The notes: generated by a model not told the origin, from the sequence alone. A DNA stretch of 64,000 bases from Opitutia bacterium (GCA_947472765.1 CANJCM010000011.1:17655-81654); one strand, 5' to 3'; positions 16,900 to 26,147 are shown, counted from the first letter of the stretch. Made by a program: numbers and translations.

Positions 16900-19896
16900 A
16901 TGAAACGATTCCTTCCCGTTCCGCTCCTCGTCCTGGCCGCGTTCGTTCTTCCTGCCTTCGCCGCCGAGCGGCCCAACGTCGCCGGCTTCGAATTCGTCAA
17001 GGAGTCCGGCGGCGTCACGGAGTTCAAGCTCACCGCGAACGACCTCAACGTCCTGCTCCTCGAGGACCACTCCGCCCCGGTGCTCACGTTCATGGTCACC
17101 TACCGCGTCGGCTCGCGCAACGAGGTCACCGGCACCACCGGCGCCACGCACATCCTCGAACACCTCATGTTCAAGGGCAGCCAGAATTTCCACCCCGGGA
17201 TCGGCAAGGGCTTCGACACGATGATGGACCAGGTCGGCGGCATCAACAACGCCACCACCTCCCTCGACCGCACCAACTACTACGAGAACCTGCCGAGCAA
17301 CCACCTCGAACTCGCCGTCGCCATGGAGGCCGACCGCATGCGCCACCTGCTCCTGCGTGACGAGGATCGGCAGCCGGAGATGACCGTCGTCCGCAACGAA
17401 TTCGAACGCGGCGAAAACGATCCCGCCGAGGCGCTCGAGAAGGAGATCATGTCCACCGCCTTCGTCGCCCACCCGTACCACCACCCGACGATCGGCTGGC
17501 GGAGCGACATCGAGAAGGTGTCGATCGCGAAGCTGAAGGAGTTCTACGACACATTCTACTGGCCGAATAACGCGACGATCACAGTCATCGGCGACTTCGC
17601 CCCCGCCAACGCGCTTCAGCTCATCCAGAAATATTTCGCCGTCATCCCCCGTGCGCCGCACCCGATTCCCACGATCTACACGGAGGAGCCCGCCCAGACC
17701 GGTCCGCGCCGCGTGGTGGTAAAACGGCCCGGTGAGGTCGGCGTCGTCCAGATCGCCTACAAGACGCCCCGCGCCCTGCATCCCGATCATGCGCCTCTCG
17801 AGGTCCTCTCCGTGCTGCTGAGCGAGGGGAAGTCCAGCCGGCTTTACCGCGCGCTGATCGACGCCAACCTCGGCATCAGCGCCGACGCCTGGAAGGGCGC
17901 GTTTCACGACGACATGCTCTTCTCGCTGAGCTCGATGCTCGCGCCCGGCGTCGGTCACGAGCAGGTCGAGAAGACGCTCCTCGCCGAGGTCGAGAAGGTG
18001 AAGAAGGACGGCGTCACCCCGACCGAGGTCACGCGGGCCATCAATCAACTGCTAGCCGGCATCGCGTTTCACCGCGACGGGTCCTTCGCGATCGCGGGAC
18101 AAATCAACGAGGCCATCGCGGTCGGTGACTGGACGAGCTACACCGGCTTGCTCGAGAAGTTGAAGGTCGTGACCGCCGCCGACATTCAGCGCGTCGCCCG
18201 GCAGTACCTCAACGAGGACCAAAGCACGACGGGTTGGTTCATCCCGCAGGCGGAGCCCGCCGAGCCCGCCAAAGGCCAGGCTAGAAACGCAAAGATGCGC
18301 GAAGCGGGAGATGACTCTCTTGGTAGCCCGCTGCGTGAGCAGCGGGACGACGTCAGGCTCAGCAGTGAAGAAGTCCCTGCCCTCACGGGCAGGGCTACCC
18401 TGGACGAGGGTCGGGATGCCGAACGCCATGCAACAGCTCTGCCGCTCGGTGGCAGCACGTCGGCCGTCACCTCCGCAATCGCATCGTACTCCGGCGCCGG
18501 TCGCTTCCTGCACTACTACCGGGACCCTCGCGGTCAGGATGACTTCAACGCGCCGCCGACCCGAGGCGCTCCCGCCGCTCTCGCCGCCGCTCCCATCACC
18601 GGCGGCGGCAAGGCCGCCACCGGGGCATTGATCGCTCCGCGCGTCCGTCGCCGCCAGGTCGCAGGCATCGACGTCCTCACGCTCAAGACCGGAATCAAGG
18701 ACGTCGTGACCATTCGCGGCGTGCTCGGCGCCGGCGATGTTTTCAACCTGCCAGGCAACTCCGCCATCGCCGATCTCACCGCGGGCATGTTGGACCAGGG
18801 CACGGTCAAACGTGACAAGTTCGCCGTCGCCGCGGTGCTCGAGGAAACCGGTGCCACGCTTCGTTTCGGGACCGGCAGCCACACGCTCAACTTCTCCGGC
18901 AAAAGCCTGCGCAAGGACCTGCCGCTCGTCGTCGGATTGCTCGCCGAACAGTTGCGCACGCCGCGGCTCGATGCGGAGGAGTTCGCGAAGCTGAAGACCC
19001 AGCTCATCGGCCGGCACAAGCGCGCGATGGACGACACCGACTTCCGCGCGGGCCGCGAATTCGAGCGCGCCATTTATCCGGAGGGCCACCCGAACCGCCC
19101 GCCCGCGAACGAAAAATATCTGGCCGACGTCGAGGCCGCGACGCTCGACCAGTTGCGCGCTTTCCACGCCGCCAACTACGGCCCGACCGCCGCCCGGCTC
19201 GTGATCGTGGGCGATGTCGACGACGCCGCGATCGACGCGGCCATCGGCGAGGCCTTCGCCGGCTGGAAGGGCGGGCGCCCGATTCCGCCGGCACCGCGCG
19301 CTCCGGCCCTCGCCGCTCCCCGCGTCGAAAAGGTCGCGATGCCGGGCAAGACGAGTGTGTCGCTCACCATCGGGCAACCGTCCGGTCTGCGTTACACCGA
19401 TCCCGGCTATCAGGCGCTCAACATGGCGACGTCGGTCCTCGGCAGCGGTTTCTTCTCGGCCCGGCTGCTCGACATCATTCGCAACCGCGAGGGACTCACC
19501 TACGGCATCTTCGCCCAGCTCAGCGGCGACACCTACGCTGACGGCGGCTGGCAAATCTCCGGCACCTTCGCTCCCGACCTGCTGGAGAAGGGTCTCGCCT
19601 CCACCCTGCGCGAACTCAACCGCTTCGCCCGCGAAGGCCTGACCGCCGCGGAACTCACCACGTTCAAGGTCACCCTCACGGGTTCGTACAAAGTCGCCCT
19701 CGCGACGACGGACGGCCTCGCCTCGACGCTGCTCAATACCATTCAGCGCGGGTACGGTCCGGAGTGGGTTGATGAGTTACCCCGCAAGATCGAAGCGCTG
19801 TCGCTCGCCGAGGTGAACGCCGCGATCAAGCAGTACCTGAATCCGGACAAGATGGTGACGGTCATGGCCGGCACGTTTCCCGAAGCGGGAAAGTAG
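16900..19896 (+). CDS. Secreted M16 zinc metallopeptidase, two-unit form
   Basis: A 998-residue protein: signal peptide MKRFLPVPLLVLAAFVLPAFAAE, then an active M16 unit with the inverted zinc motif HILEH (84-88) and the third ligand in NEFERGEND (Glu about 167), then an inactive-type second unit (about 560-998) with SFTLTIGQ-like and GLTYGIFAQLSGDTYADGG blocks. This is the pitrilysin/PqqL-type architecture for degrading peptides in the periplasm. The linker between halves (about 462-510) contains translated repeat DNA (18320-18399). The ATG at 16900 is used because it begins the signal peptide; upstream codons are repeats. Confidence 0.93.
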   Translation: MKRFLPVPLLVLAAFVLPAFAAERPNVAGFEFVKESGGVTEFKLTANDLNVLLLEDHSAPVLTFMVTYRVGSRNEVTGTTGATHILEHLMFKGSQNFHPGIGKGFDTMMDQVGGINNATTSLDRTNYYENLPSNHLELAVAMEADRMRHLLLRDEDRQPEMTVVRNEFERGENDPAEALEKEIMSTAFVAHPYHHPTIGWRSDIEKVSIAKLKEFYDTFYWPNNATITVIGDFAPANALQLIQKYFAVIPRAPHPIPTIYTEEPAQTGPRRVVVKRPGEVGVVQIAYKTPRALHPDHAPLEVLSVLLSEGKSSRLYRALIDANLGISADAWKGAFHDDMLFSLSSMLAPGVGHEQVEKTLLAEVEKVKKDGVTPTEVTRAINQLLAGIAFHRDGSFAIAGQINEAIAVGDWTSYTGLLEKLKVVTAADIQRVARQYLNEDQSTTGWFIPQAEPAEPAKGQARNAKMREAGDDSLGSPLREQRDDVRLSSEEVPALTGRATLDEGRDAERHATALPLGGSTSAVTSAIASYSGAGRFLHYYRDPRGQDDFNAPPTRGAPAALAAAPITGGGKAATGALIAPRVRRRQVAGIDVLTLKTGIKDVVTIRGVLGAGDVFNLPGNSAIADLTAGMLDQGTVKRDKFAVAAVLEETGATLRFGTGSHTLNFSGKSLRKDLPLVVGLLAEQLRTPRLDAEEFAKLKTQLIGRHKRAMDDTDFRAGREFERAIYPEGHPNRPPANEKYLADVEAATLDQLRAFHAANYGPTAARLVIVGDVDDAAIDAAIGEAFAGWKGGRPIPPAPRAPALAAPRVEKVAMPGKTSVSLTIGQPSGLRYTDPGYQALNMATSVLGSGFFSARLLDIIRNREGLTYGIFAQLSGDTYADGGWQISGTFAPDLLEKGLASTLRELNRFAREGLTAAELTTFKVTLTGSYKVALATTDGLASTLLNTIQRGYGPEWVDELPRKIEALSLAEVNAAIKQYLNPDKMVTVMAGTFPEAGK
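18320..18399 (+). repeat. Core of the long palindromic element inside the M16 gene
   Basis: GTAGCCCGCTGCGTGAGCAG and AGTCCCTGCCCTCACGGGCA are the same two internal hairpins as in the element at 8166-8319, here without the outer arms. The frame stays open through it, encoding SPLREQRDD and VPALTGRAT in the interdomain linker. Confidence 0.9.
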
Positions 19897-19914
19897 TTTC
19901 ACCGGGCTGGCCAC

Positions 19915-20131
19915 TGTAGGGCCGGCGCTCGCCGCCGGGCCGCCTCGCGACCGAAATCCAAGGCCCGTCGGTGGCGGGCCGAAGCGTCCCCGGGCGCGCA
20001 CGAGGCGCGCCCCTACGGCGGCTTTCGTAGGGGCGGGGCTCGTCCAAGCCCCCCGCTCATGGAGGGCCGGTGCCCCCACCGGCCACGCAGACGGAACGAC
20101 GTTGGCGGGTGAGGCACCCGCCCTCCATGGC
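19915..20131. repeat. Three repeat families in tandem
   Basis: This fills most of the 19897-20275 gap. In order: a GGCGCTCGCCGCCGGGCC hairpin (19920-19942), the GGGCGCGCACGAGGCGCG pair with its CGTAGGGGCGGGGCTCGTCC partner (19993-20053), and the hairpin pair GGAGGGCCGGTGCCCCCAC (20058-20083) and GTGAGGCACCCGCCCTCC (20108-20128). No gene is seen. Confidence 0.85.
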
Positions 20132-20275
20132 ACGTACCGCGATCACTTCGGCGGAATCGAAGATTAGAAATCCACCGCCCCTGGTTTCGCTTTTACGAAT
20201 ACTTGTGCGCTGGCCTCCCCACGAAAGCGCTTCGGCCTTTGACGCGCGGACGAACGACCGTCATGTTCCAGCCAC

Positions 20276-20614
20276 ATGTCCGCACCGCTCCTGGAAATCG
20301 ACCTTGCCCCGCTTTGGAAGGCGCTCGCGCCCTACGGGAAGCTGCTGAAGGAACTCTACCAGGAGCACAACCTGCTCACGCTGATCTGCGGGTTCTTCGT
20401 CGTGCTGATTACACTGAATTTCTACCGCTTCCTGCGCAGCATCAACCCGGCGCTCGTCGGACTCCTGCTGCTGATGATGCTCGTGATCCTGATCATGCAC
20501 TGGACGGTGACGCGCACCGAGCCGGCGTTCCTCAAGCCTTTGGTCGACTTTCTCGCGCCGTTCTTCCCGAGCATCGATCCGGTGGCCGTGCCAGTGCCGA
20601 AGCGGGTCAACTAG
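20276..20614 (+). CDS. Small two-helix membrane protein of unknown function
   Basis: A 112-residue protein I do not recognise. It has an amphipathic N-terminal stretch (IDLAPLWKALAPYGKLLKEL), one hydrophobic segment LLTLICGFFVVLITLNFY (about 33-50), a basic turn YRFLRSINP, and a second segment ALVGLLLLMMLVILIMHW (about 59-76), then a Pro-rich tail. The topology looks like a helical hairpin in the inner membrane. The start at 20276 is supported by conserved-looking composition, but a nearby RBS is weak. It sits between repeat blocks, so no operon partner can be named. Confidence 0.6.
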   Translation: MSAPLLEIDLAPLWKALAPYGKLLKELYQEHNLLTLICGFFVVLITLNFYRFLRSINPALVGLLLLMMLVILIMHWTVTRTEPAFLKPLVDFLAPFFPSIDPVAVPVPKRVN

Positions 20615-20640
20615 GGCCGGTCTCCGAGCTTGCCCGCCAG

Positions 20641-20888
20641 GGTGTGGCCCTGCCCGTGAGGGCAGGGACCTCTTTGTGCTCCGCTTAAAGTCGTCCCGCT
20701 GCTCACGCAGCGGGCTACAACACCAACGCACGCCTCCTGCGAATCCTGTCATCCTGTCCACGCTTTGAATGGCTCCTGAATTCTTGGCTTCAGGCTGAAG
20801 CAGGTAAGACGCAGCGGGCGCGCACGAGGCGCGCCCCTACGAAGGGCGTGACGACTTTCTCGTAGGGGCGAGGCTCGTCCACGCCCGG
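20641..20888. repeat. Reverse core of the long element plus a GGGCGCGC pair
   Basis: 20641-20719 is the two-hairpin core of the long palindromic element in reverse orientation. 20817-20888 is a GGGCGCGCACGAGGCGCG / GAGGCTCGTCCACGCCC pair. A CACTAA-like unit (about 20910-20945) completes the 20615-20955 gap. No gene is seen. Confidence 0.85.
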
Positions 20889-20955
20889 CTTGGGTTCGGT
20901 TTTCCAACCCAATGAGTGTCCCATCAGTGCCCATCAGTGGTTAACCATCAGGGAC

Positions 20956-22578
20956 TCAGCCGCGCGCCTCGCGCCACCGCGCCCGCTCCGCCTGCGCCCG
21001 CGTGTGCGCGGCCCCCGCACCCGCATCGCGCAGAATTTCGCGAAAACGCGGATGCCCCCGCAGCGAATCGAACACCGGCAAATACATCAGCAGCGACAAC
21101 TCCGCCGGCCGCGCAATCGACGGCGCCATCAGCGCAATCACGTCGTCGCGACGTCCCGTCACCGCGAGCAGGTAGTACACCGACGTCTTCACCGCCGCCG
21201 GGATCTGCTTGAAGGCCTCATCGGCTTCGCGACGTTGTCCGCCCCGATAGAGCACCGCGGCCGCAAACGTGGCCTCCATTGAGCCCCCTTTTTTCGCCAG
21301 CCGCCTGGCTTCCTCAATTGCCTCCGGCATCCGCTGCAAATCCACCAGCGCCCAAGCTCGCCAGCAGCGCGCCTGCGAATTCTCCGGCTGCAGCGCCAGC
21401 GTGGCATCCAGCCGCTCGAGCGCGGCGGCGCTCTGTCCGGCCAGTACGAGCGCCAGGGCATAATCGGTCGCGACGGCCGGCGACAACGGATCCAATCCCA
21501 CCGCGCGGCGGTGCTCCGCCAGCGCGTCCTCGAGCCGGCCCTCCGATTCCCACACTTGCGCGAGCCAGCGATGCGCGGACGCGTCGTTGCGATTCAGGCG
21601 AATCGCGGTGTCGAGCGACCGCTCGGCATCGCCGCCCTGCCACGCCCCGGCGTAGGCGTCGCCAAGCAAGGCGTGCGCCTCCGCGAGGTTCGGCTCGAGT
21701 TCGATCGCCTTCTTCAACTGGGCGATGATGTTCGGCAAAAACGCGGGATTCGCCCGGCTGAAGCCAGCCCGATCACCCTCCGTCTGGCCGCGGACCAGCC
21801 AGACGGCCGCGAGCGAGGAATGCGCCGGCGCAAAATCCGGCGACAACGCGATCGCCTTGTTGAACGCCTCCTCCGCCTTGTCGCGTCCTTCGGCCGTCCC
21901 GAGATGCCACGCCTGCCGCCCCTGCGCATAAATCTGGTACGCCTCCGCGTTCACCGCGCTGCTTCCCGCCGGCGACGCGACCGACGCGCCCAACTCGCGG
22001 GCTACTCCCGCCGCGACCGCCGCCGCCAGACCCGGCACATGGTCGCGTTCCAGTTCGAAAGTCTTGGTCCAGATCACCGCACCCGAATTCGCCCGCACGA
22101 GCCGCACCGTGATCCGCGACTTATCCCCCGCCGACTCGATCACACCCTCGACGAAATGTCTCACCCCCAACCGGCGGCCGGCCTCCGCCGCGACAATCTT
22201 TTCCCACCGCAAGGCGAACGCCGAGGTCCGCGCGATCACGTCGAGATCCGGCACCGCCCCAAGTTCGCGAATCACATCCTCCGTCAGCGCGTCGGCCAGC
22301 GCGCCATTCGTGGGATCCGTTCCCGTCACGGTGAAAGGACGAACCGCAACCGACTTCGCGGACGCCGTCTCGGGCGCTTCTGCCGCCTTCGCGCTTCGCA
22401 CCACCGCGGGTGGAACGGAAGCCTGTGCGACCGCCGCCGGGACTTCGGACGCGGCGGAGGCGCCAGACGCCTGCGGTTCCGTCCGACGACAGCCGTTGCC
22501 AAAAATCGCGAGCAGGCACGCCGCCATCGCGAATCCATGCGCTCCTGATGTCCGAGGAAATTTGACCGCCGAGCTCAT
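20956..22578 (-). CDS. TPR-repeat protein with a FlgO/TolB-like N-terminal domain
   Basis: A 540-residue predicted envelope protein. A hydrophobic segment ending near GNGC (about 17-31) may be a poor lipobox or a plain anchor. Residues about 80-220 (KSVAVRPFTVTGTDP, LTEDVIRELGAVPDLDVIARTSAF, RLVRANSGAVIWTKTFELE) look like the curli/FlgO-type domain found ahead of TPRs in signalling proteins. About six TPR-like repeats follow (AEEAFNKAIALSPDFAPAHSSLA, LAEAHALLGDAY and so on). It probably scaffolds partner proteins. The ATG at 22578 is chosen; the frame upstream to 22725 has no conserved sequence. It is alone on its strand. Confidence 0.8.
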   Translation of the reverse strand: MSSAVKFPRTSGAHGFAMAACLLAIFGNGCRRTEPQASGASAASEVPAAVAQASVPPAVVRSAKAAEAPETASAKSVAVRPFTVTGTDPTNGALADALTEDVIRELGAVPDLDVIARTSAFALRWEKIVAAEAGRRLGVRHFVEGVIESAGDKSRITVRLVRANSGAVIWTKTFELERDHVPGLAAAVAAGVARELGASVASPAGSSAVNAEAYQIYAQGRQAWHLGTAEGRDKAEEAFNKAIALSPDFAPAHSSLAAVWLVRGQTEGDRAGFSRANPAFLPNIIAQLKKAIELEPNLAEAHALLGDAYAGAWQGGDAERSLDTAIRLNRNDASAHRWLAQVWESEGRLEDALAEHRRAVGLDPLSPAVATDYALALVLAGQSAAALERLDATLALQPENSQARCWRAWALVDLQRMPEAIEEARRLAKKGGSMEATFAAAVLYRGGQRREADEAFKQIPAAVKTSVYYLLAVTGRRDDVIALMAPSIARPAELSLLMYLPVFDSLRGHPRFREILRDAGAGAAHTRAQAERARWREARG

Positions 22579-22822
22579 CACTTCCCGAACTCCCCGGCCT
22601 TCCTGTTCAAACTCTCTGCGTGGGAAGCTTCGGCCATGCAGCGCAGCCGCGACCCGGCATCCCCGGTTCGCTCTACCTGCCCCCTTCCATCCGCCGTCAC
22701 CTCCGGTGCGCATAAAACCCATCACCGACAGGACGAAGCCACCGGGGCGGTCGTTTGCATGGCCCGCACCTTTTCTCCGACCTTTGATTTCGTCAACACA
22801 CGTACGGCCTTCGTTACGTTCG

Positions 22823-23150
22823 GGCGCGCACGAGGCGCGCCCCTACGAAAGCTGAGAACGCGATCCGTCGTAGGGGCGGGGCTCGTCCACGCCCGCTTTG
22901 GCCCTTCAGCGAGTCCTACGATTGCGCTCACCCCTACCCTGGAGGGCCGGTGCCCCCACCGGCCAATCTACACTCCGCATCCGCAAACGCGCGGTGAGGG
23001 CACCGCGCCTCCAGCGAATACCGCCACTCGCTCACGCTCGCAGCCACCCAACGCCCCGTCCGCTCTTCCTCATTCGGCACTCGGCATTCGCCAATCGGCA
23101 ATCCTCCTCCCAGCCTCGGATTCCTACTTCTTCCTTCTTACTTCTTCCTT
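22823..23150. repeat. Repeats upstream of the M20 hydrolase gene
   Basis: Within the 22579-23154 gap: a GGGCGCGCACGAGGCGCG pair (22823-22893), a CCGGTGCCCCCACCGG hairpin (22941-22966), a run of CGGCACTCGGCATTCGCC (23071-23102) and a CTTCTTCCTTC run ending at the ATG (about 23127-23152). The first 240 bp of the gap are unremarkable and contain the start region of the divergent TPR gene. No gene is seen. Confidence 0.8.
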
Positions 23151-23154
23151 CCCA

Positions 23155-24765
23155 ATGAACGCCCTCCGTACCGCCCTCCCCGTTACGCTCGCCCTTCTCC
23201 TCGCCTCCCCGCTCGCCGCCCAATCCGTCGCCGTCGCCGAGTACAAGGCGATGGTCCGCACGGACGTCGAAGCGATGAAGAAGAAGACCCAGGTCATGAT
23301 CGACACGGTCTTCAGCTTCGGCGAACTCGGCTTCCAGGAAGTCGAAACCTCGAAATACCTCACCGGCATCCTCGAGCAGGAGGGCTTCAAGGTGGAACGC
23401 GGCGTCGCCGGCATTCCGACCGCGTGGGTCGCGCGCTGGGGCTCGGGCCATCCGGTCATCGCGCTCGGCTCCGACATCGACTGCATTCCGCAGGCGTCGC
23501 AGAAACCGGGCGTTGCCTACCACGATCCGATGATCGAGGGCGCCCCCGGCCACGGCGAGGGCCACAACTCCGGCCAGCCGCTCAACCTCACCGCCGCGCT
23601 CGCCGTGAAGCGCATAATGGAGAAGTCGAAGCTGCCCGGCACGATTGTGCTCTGGCCCGGCGTCGCCGAGGAACAGCTCGGCTCGAAGGCCCATCTCGTT
23701 CGCGCCGGCGTGTTCAAGGACGTCGACGTCGTCCTTTTCACGCACGTCGGCAACAATCTCGAGACGTCCTGGGGCACCGGCACGAACACCGGCATGGTCT
23801 CCGTCGAATACACTTTCCGCGGCGAGACGGCCCACTCCGCGATGGCGCCCTGGCGCGGTCGCAGCGCACTCGATGCCGTCGAACTGATGAACATCGGCTG
23901 GAATTACCGCCGCGAACACCTGCGTCTCCAGCAGCGCTCGCATTACGTGATCACCAACGGCGGCGACCAGCCCAACGTCGTCCCCGCCAACGCGAGCGTC
24001 TGGTACTACTTCCGCGAACTCGAATATCCGGAGATCATCAAGCTCCGCCAAATCGGCGACACCATGGCGAAGGCCGCGACGATGATGACCGACACGACGA
24101 TGTCCGTGCGCGTCCTCGGCACCGCCTGGCCGGGCCACTTCAACCGTCCCGTCGCCGAAGCTCTGACCGCGAACATCAACGAAGTCGGACTCCCCGAGTG
24201 GAGCGACGCGGATCAAACCCTCGCGAAAGCGCTGCAGGGCGAACTCAACGCGCCCATGACCGGCCTCCCCGTGCAGTTGAAAGCGATGCAGGGACCGGCC
24301 ACCGACGAGACGCGCGTCGGCGGATCGGACGACATCGGCGATGTCTCGTGGAACGTGCCCACCGTCATTCTGCGTTACCCCGCGAACATCCCAAATCTGC
24401 CGGGCCACAACTGGGCCAACGCGATCGCGATGGCCACACCGATCGCGCACAAGGGCACGACGGCCGGCGCGAAGGCGCTCGCGATGACGATGCTCGATCT
24501 CATCACGCAGCCGGAGCTCGTCGCGAAGTCGTGGGACTATTTCCGCAACGTCCAGACCAAGGACGTGAAGTACCAGCCGCTGATCGGCCCCGAGGACCAA
24601 CCCGCCCTGCACCTCAACGCGAAGATCATGGCCGAGTACCGCGCGAAGATGAAACCGTTCTACTACGACGCCTCGAAGTACGATACATACCTAGATCAGC
24701 TCGGCATCACGTATCCGACGGTGCGGCCGCGTGGGGCCGCGGCGGGGGCGGGAAGTCAGAAGTAA
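23155..24765 (+). CDS. Exported M20-family amidohydrolase (AbgB-like)
   Basis: A 536-residue protein with signal peptide MNALRTALPVTLALLLASPLAAQ and an M20 peptidase/aminoacylase core: VIALGSDIDCIP (first metal Asp), GEGHNSGQPLNLTAALAVK in place of the usual GHGCGHN, GVAEEQLGSKAH with the catalytic Glu-Glu pair, and a dimerisation lid (TFRGETAHSAMAPWRGRSALDA). Length and order match p-aminobenzoyl-glutamate hydrolase subunit AbgB and related secreted amidases. The cysteine of GHGCGHN is Glu here. The substrate is likely an N-acyl amino acid or a peptide. The upstream in-frame extension to 22636 is translated repeat DNA and is not used. Confidence 0.88.
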   Translation: MNALRTALPVTLALLLASPLAAQSVAVAEYKAMVRTDVEAMKKKTQVMIDTVFSFGELGFQEVETSKYLTGILEQEGFKVERGVAGIPTAWVARWGSGHPVIALGSDIDCIPQASQKPGVAYHDPMIEGAPGHGEGHNSGQPLNLTAALAVKRIMEKSKLPGTIVLWPGVAEEQLGSKAHLVRAGVFKDVDVVLFTHVGNNLETSWGTGTNTGMVSVEYTFRGETAHSAMAPWRGRSALDAVELMNIGWNYRREHLRLQQRSHYVITNGGDQPNVVPANASVWYYFRELEYPEIIKLRQIGDTMAKAATMMTDTTMSVRVLGTAWPGHFNRPVAEALTANINEVGLPEWSDADQTLAKALQGELNAPMTGLPVQLKAMQGPATDETRVGGSDDIGDVSWNVPTVILRYPANIPNLPGHNWANAIAMATPIAHKGTTAGAKALAMTMLDLITQPELVAKSWDYFRNVQTKDVKYQPLIGPEDQPALHLNAKIMAEYRAKMKPFYYDASKYDTYLDQLGITYPTVRPRGAAAGAGSQK

Positions 24766-24822
24766 GAACGAAGAAACCGGGCGAAGCTTACAAAGGTCCC
24801 CTCCGGAGCCGGACCAAGGCAG

Positions 24823-25110
24823 TTGAACCACAGATGGACACCGATGCACACAGATGAGTGAAGGTGTCGGTCATGGCCCACTCGCTAGTGCGCCCATTTC
24901 GAGCCTCTCGCTCCGGAGTTTCTGCCTCTGAATCCGTGTCCATCTGTGGTTGTTGCCACTGCATTGATCCGGCTCGAGGGGGTGGCGCGCAGTACCGGGG
25001 TGTGTTGGGACACTTTCGATTTCCGATCGGCAGAAACGCCACTCATTCGTAGCCGCGAATGTGAGCGAGTGGAGTTCGTTCGGCCTTCAACTCCGAACAC
25101 CAAACGCCAA
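24823..25110. repeat. ACCACAGATGGACAC-type repeats
   Basis: AACCACAGATGGACACCGATG (24823-24843) and its reverse form (about 24937-24957) bracket about 100 bp. This word family (also near 50230-50300) is common in verrucomicrobial and planctomycete intergenic DNA as I recall it. It is the first part of a 1.4-kb gene-free stretch, 24766-26147. Confidence 0.7.
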
Positions 25111-25163
25111 ACTCTCCAGTGGCTGCGAGCGTGAGAGACGTTGGGAGAAGTCGCCCCCCTTCA

Positions 25164-25241
25164 TGTCATTCTGAGCGCAGCGAAGAATCCATGGTCTCGA
25201 GGGACTCACGCGTGGATTCTTCGCTGCGCTCAGAATGACAG
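25164..25241. repeat. CATTCTGAGC palindrome, second copy
   Basis: Arms TGTCATTCTGAGCGCAGCGA and its reverse form ending CTCAGAATGACA pair over about 34 bp, better than the copy at 627-703. The centre GGTCTCGAGGGACTC differs from the first copy. Confidence 0.88.
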
Positions 25242-25279
25242 GGTATTCACACAGTCTCTCACGCTCGCAGCCACCAATC

Positions 25280-25380
25280 GAGTTTGGGGTTTGGGGTTCG
25301 GAGTTTGGAGAGGAACGCCGCGCTTTGCGACCGAATGGGAATCGAAAATCGAGAATCCAAAATCGAAAATCCAACCATGC
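25280..25380. repeat. TTTGGAGTTCGG and TCGAAAATCC runs
   Basis: A TTTGGGGTTTGGGGTTCG run (25283-25309) is followed by a chain of AATCGAAAATC/AATCCAAAATC words (about 25331-25373). The latter word family recurs at 27655-27685, 29062-29095, 43174-43212, 53147-53175 (inside a gene) and 63755-63788. Confidence 0.75.
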
Positions 25381-25690
25381 AGCTGCCTCGTACTGGACTG
25401 GAGTACGGCTCCGCTGGAACACCGATCCAAATGTAGCTGGGGCACGGACAAGGAAGCGGGCTCGATAACAACTTTCCGGCGTTTCTAAGCGATTCGTTTT
25501 CATAGCATTGTCTACGAAACGGAGGGCCTGTTCCGGCCTATGATTGGGGCCAGCAATTGGCGGAGGCGTCTGGCGTTTTGGGTTTGGAGTTCGAAGTTTC
25601 GTCGAGAACGCGCTCAAGAACGGCACCCGCGCGCATCCACGAGCACCCCGCCATCACCAGTGGAGAAATTCCGGCACGTGCCGGTCGGTA

Positions 25691-25844
25691 TTTGTCATCT
25701 GTTAAATGGATTCCGAAGTTGATTGGCTCGGCGTGGCCCTGTCCGTGAGGACAGGGATTTCTCGATCGCTCTGCATGAAGCCGTCCCGCTGCTCACGCAG
25801 CGGGCTACGAAGCCGACTTCGGAATTCAGGTGCTAGATGACAAA
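25691..25844 (-). repeat. Long composite palindromic element, copy D (reverse)
   Basis: Outer arms TTTGTCATCT and AGATGACAAA are perfectly complementary. The inner arms TGGATTCCGAAGTT / GACTTCGGAATTCA follow, and the core is in the opposite orientation to 8166-8319. Length is 154 bp, identical to copy A. Confidence 0.9.
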
Positions 25845-25889
25845 GACGGATCGGTGGCCGGAGCGGAGCGCTGCACGCGACGGTGGCTC

Positions 25890-26140
25890 GGAGTTTAGAG
25901 TTTGGAGTTTGGAGTTTGGAGTTTGGAGTTTCGGGTTCACCGGCAGCGTTCCGCACTTCCGCACTGCAGCTGCAGCTCCGGCATCTGGCCTCAGCCCTCT
26001 GGCATCCGTCCTCCGCCTGCCGCCGTCCGTCGTCTATAGTCTATTGTCCATCGTCCGCGCGCCGCGCGACCGTCGTCCGTCGTCCGACCTCCGTCCTCTG
26101 TCCTCAGTCCTCGCGCGCCGCGCGCGCCCTTCGCCGTTGA
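25890..26140. repeat. GAGTTTG heptamer array and GTCCGTC run
   Basis: 25891-25932 is six tandem copies of the 7-bp unit GAGTTTG. 26020-26125 is a pyrimidine-rich run built from CGTCCGTC, GTCCTCTGTCCTCAGTCC and similar words, ending 20 bp before the ATG of the SLOG-like gene. Together with the preceding elements, it leaves no room for a gene in 24766-26147. Confidence 0.8.
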
Positions 26141-26147
26141 CACCGCC

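Noticed and set aside
18052..19554. 500-codon minus-strand frame opposite the M16 gene
   Set aside because: It is antisense to a well-conserved peptidase with no family match of its own.
22636..23154. N-terminal extension of the M20 hydrolase by 173 codons
   Set aside because: The extension translates repeat DNA, and a signal peptide begins exactly at 23155.
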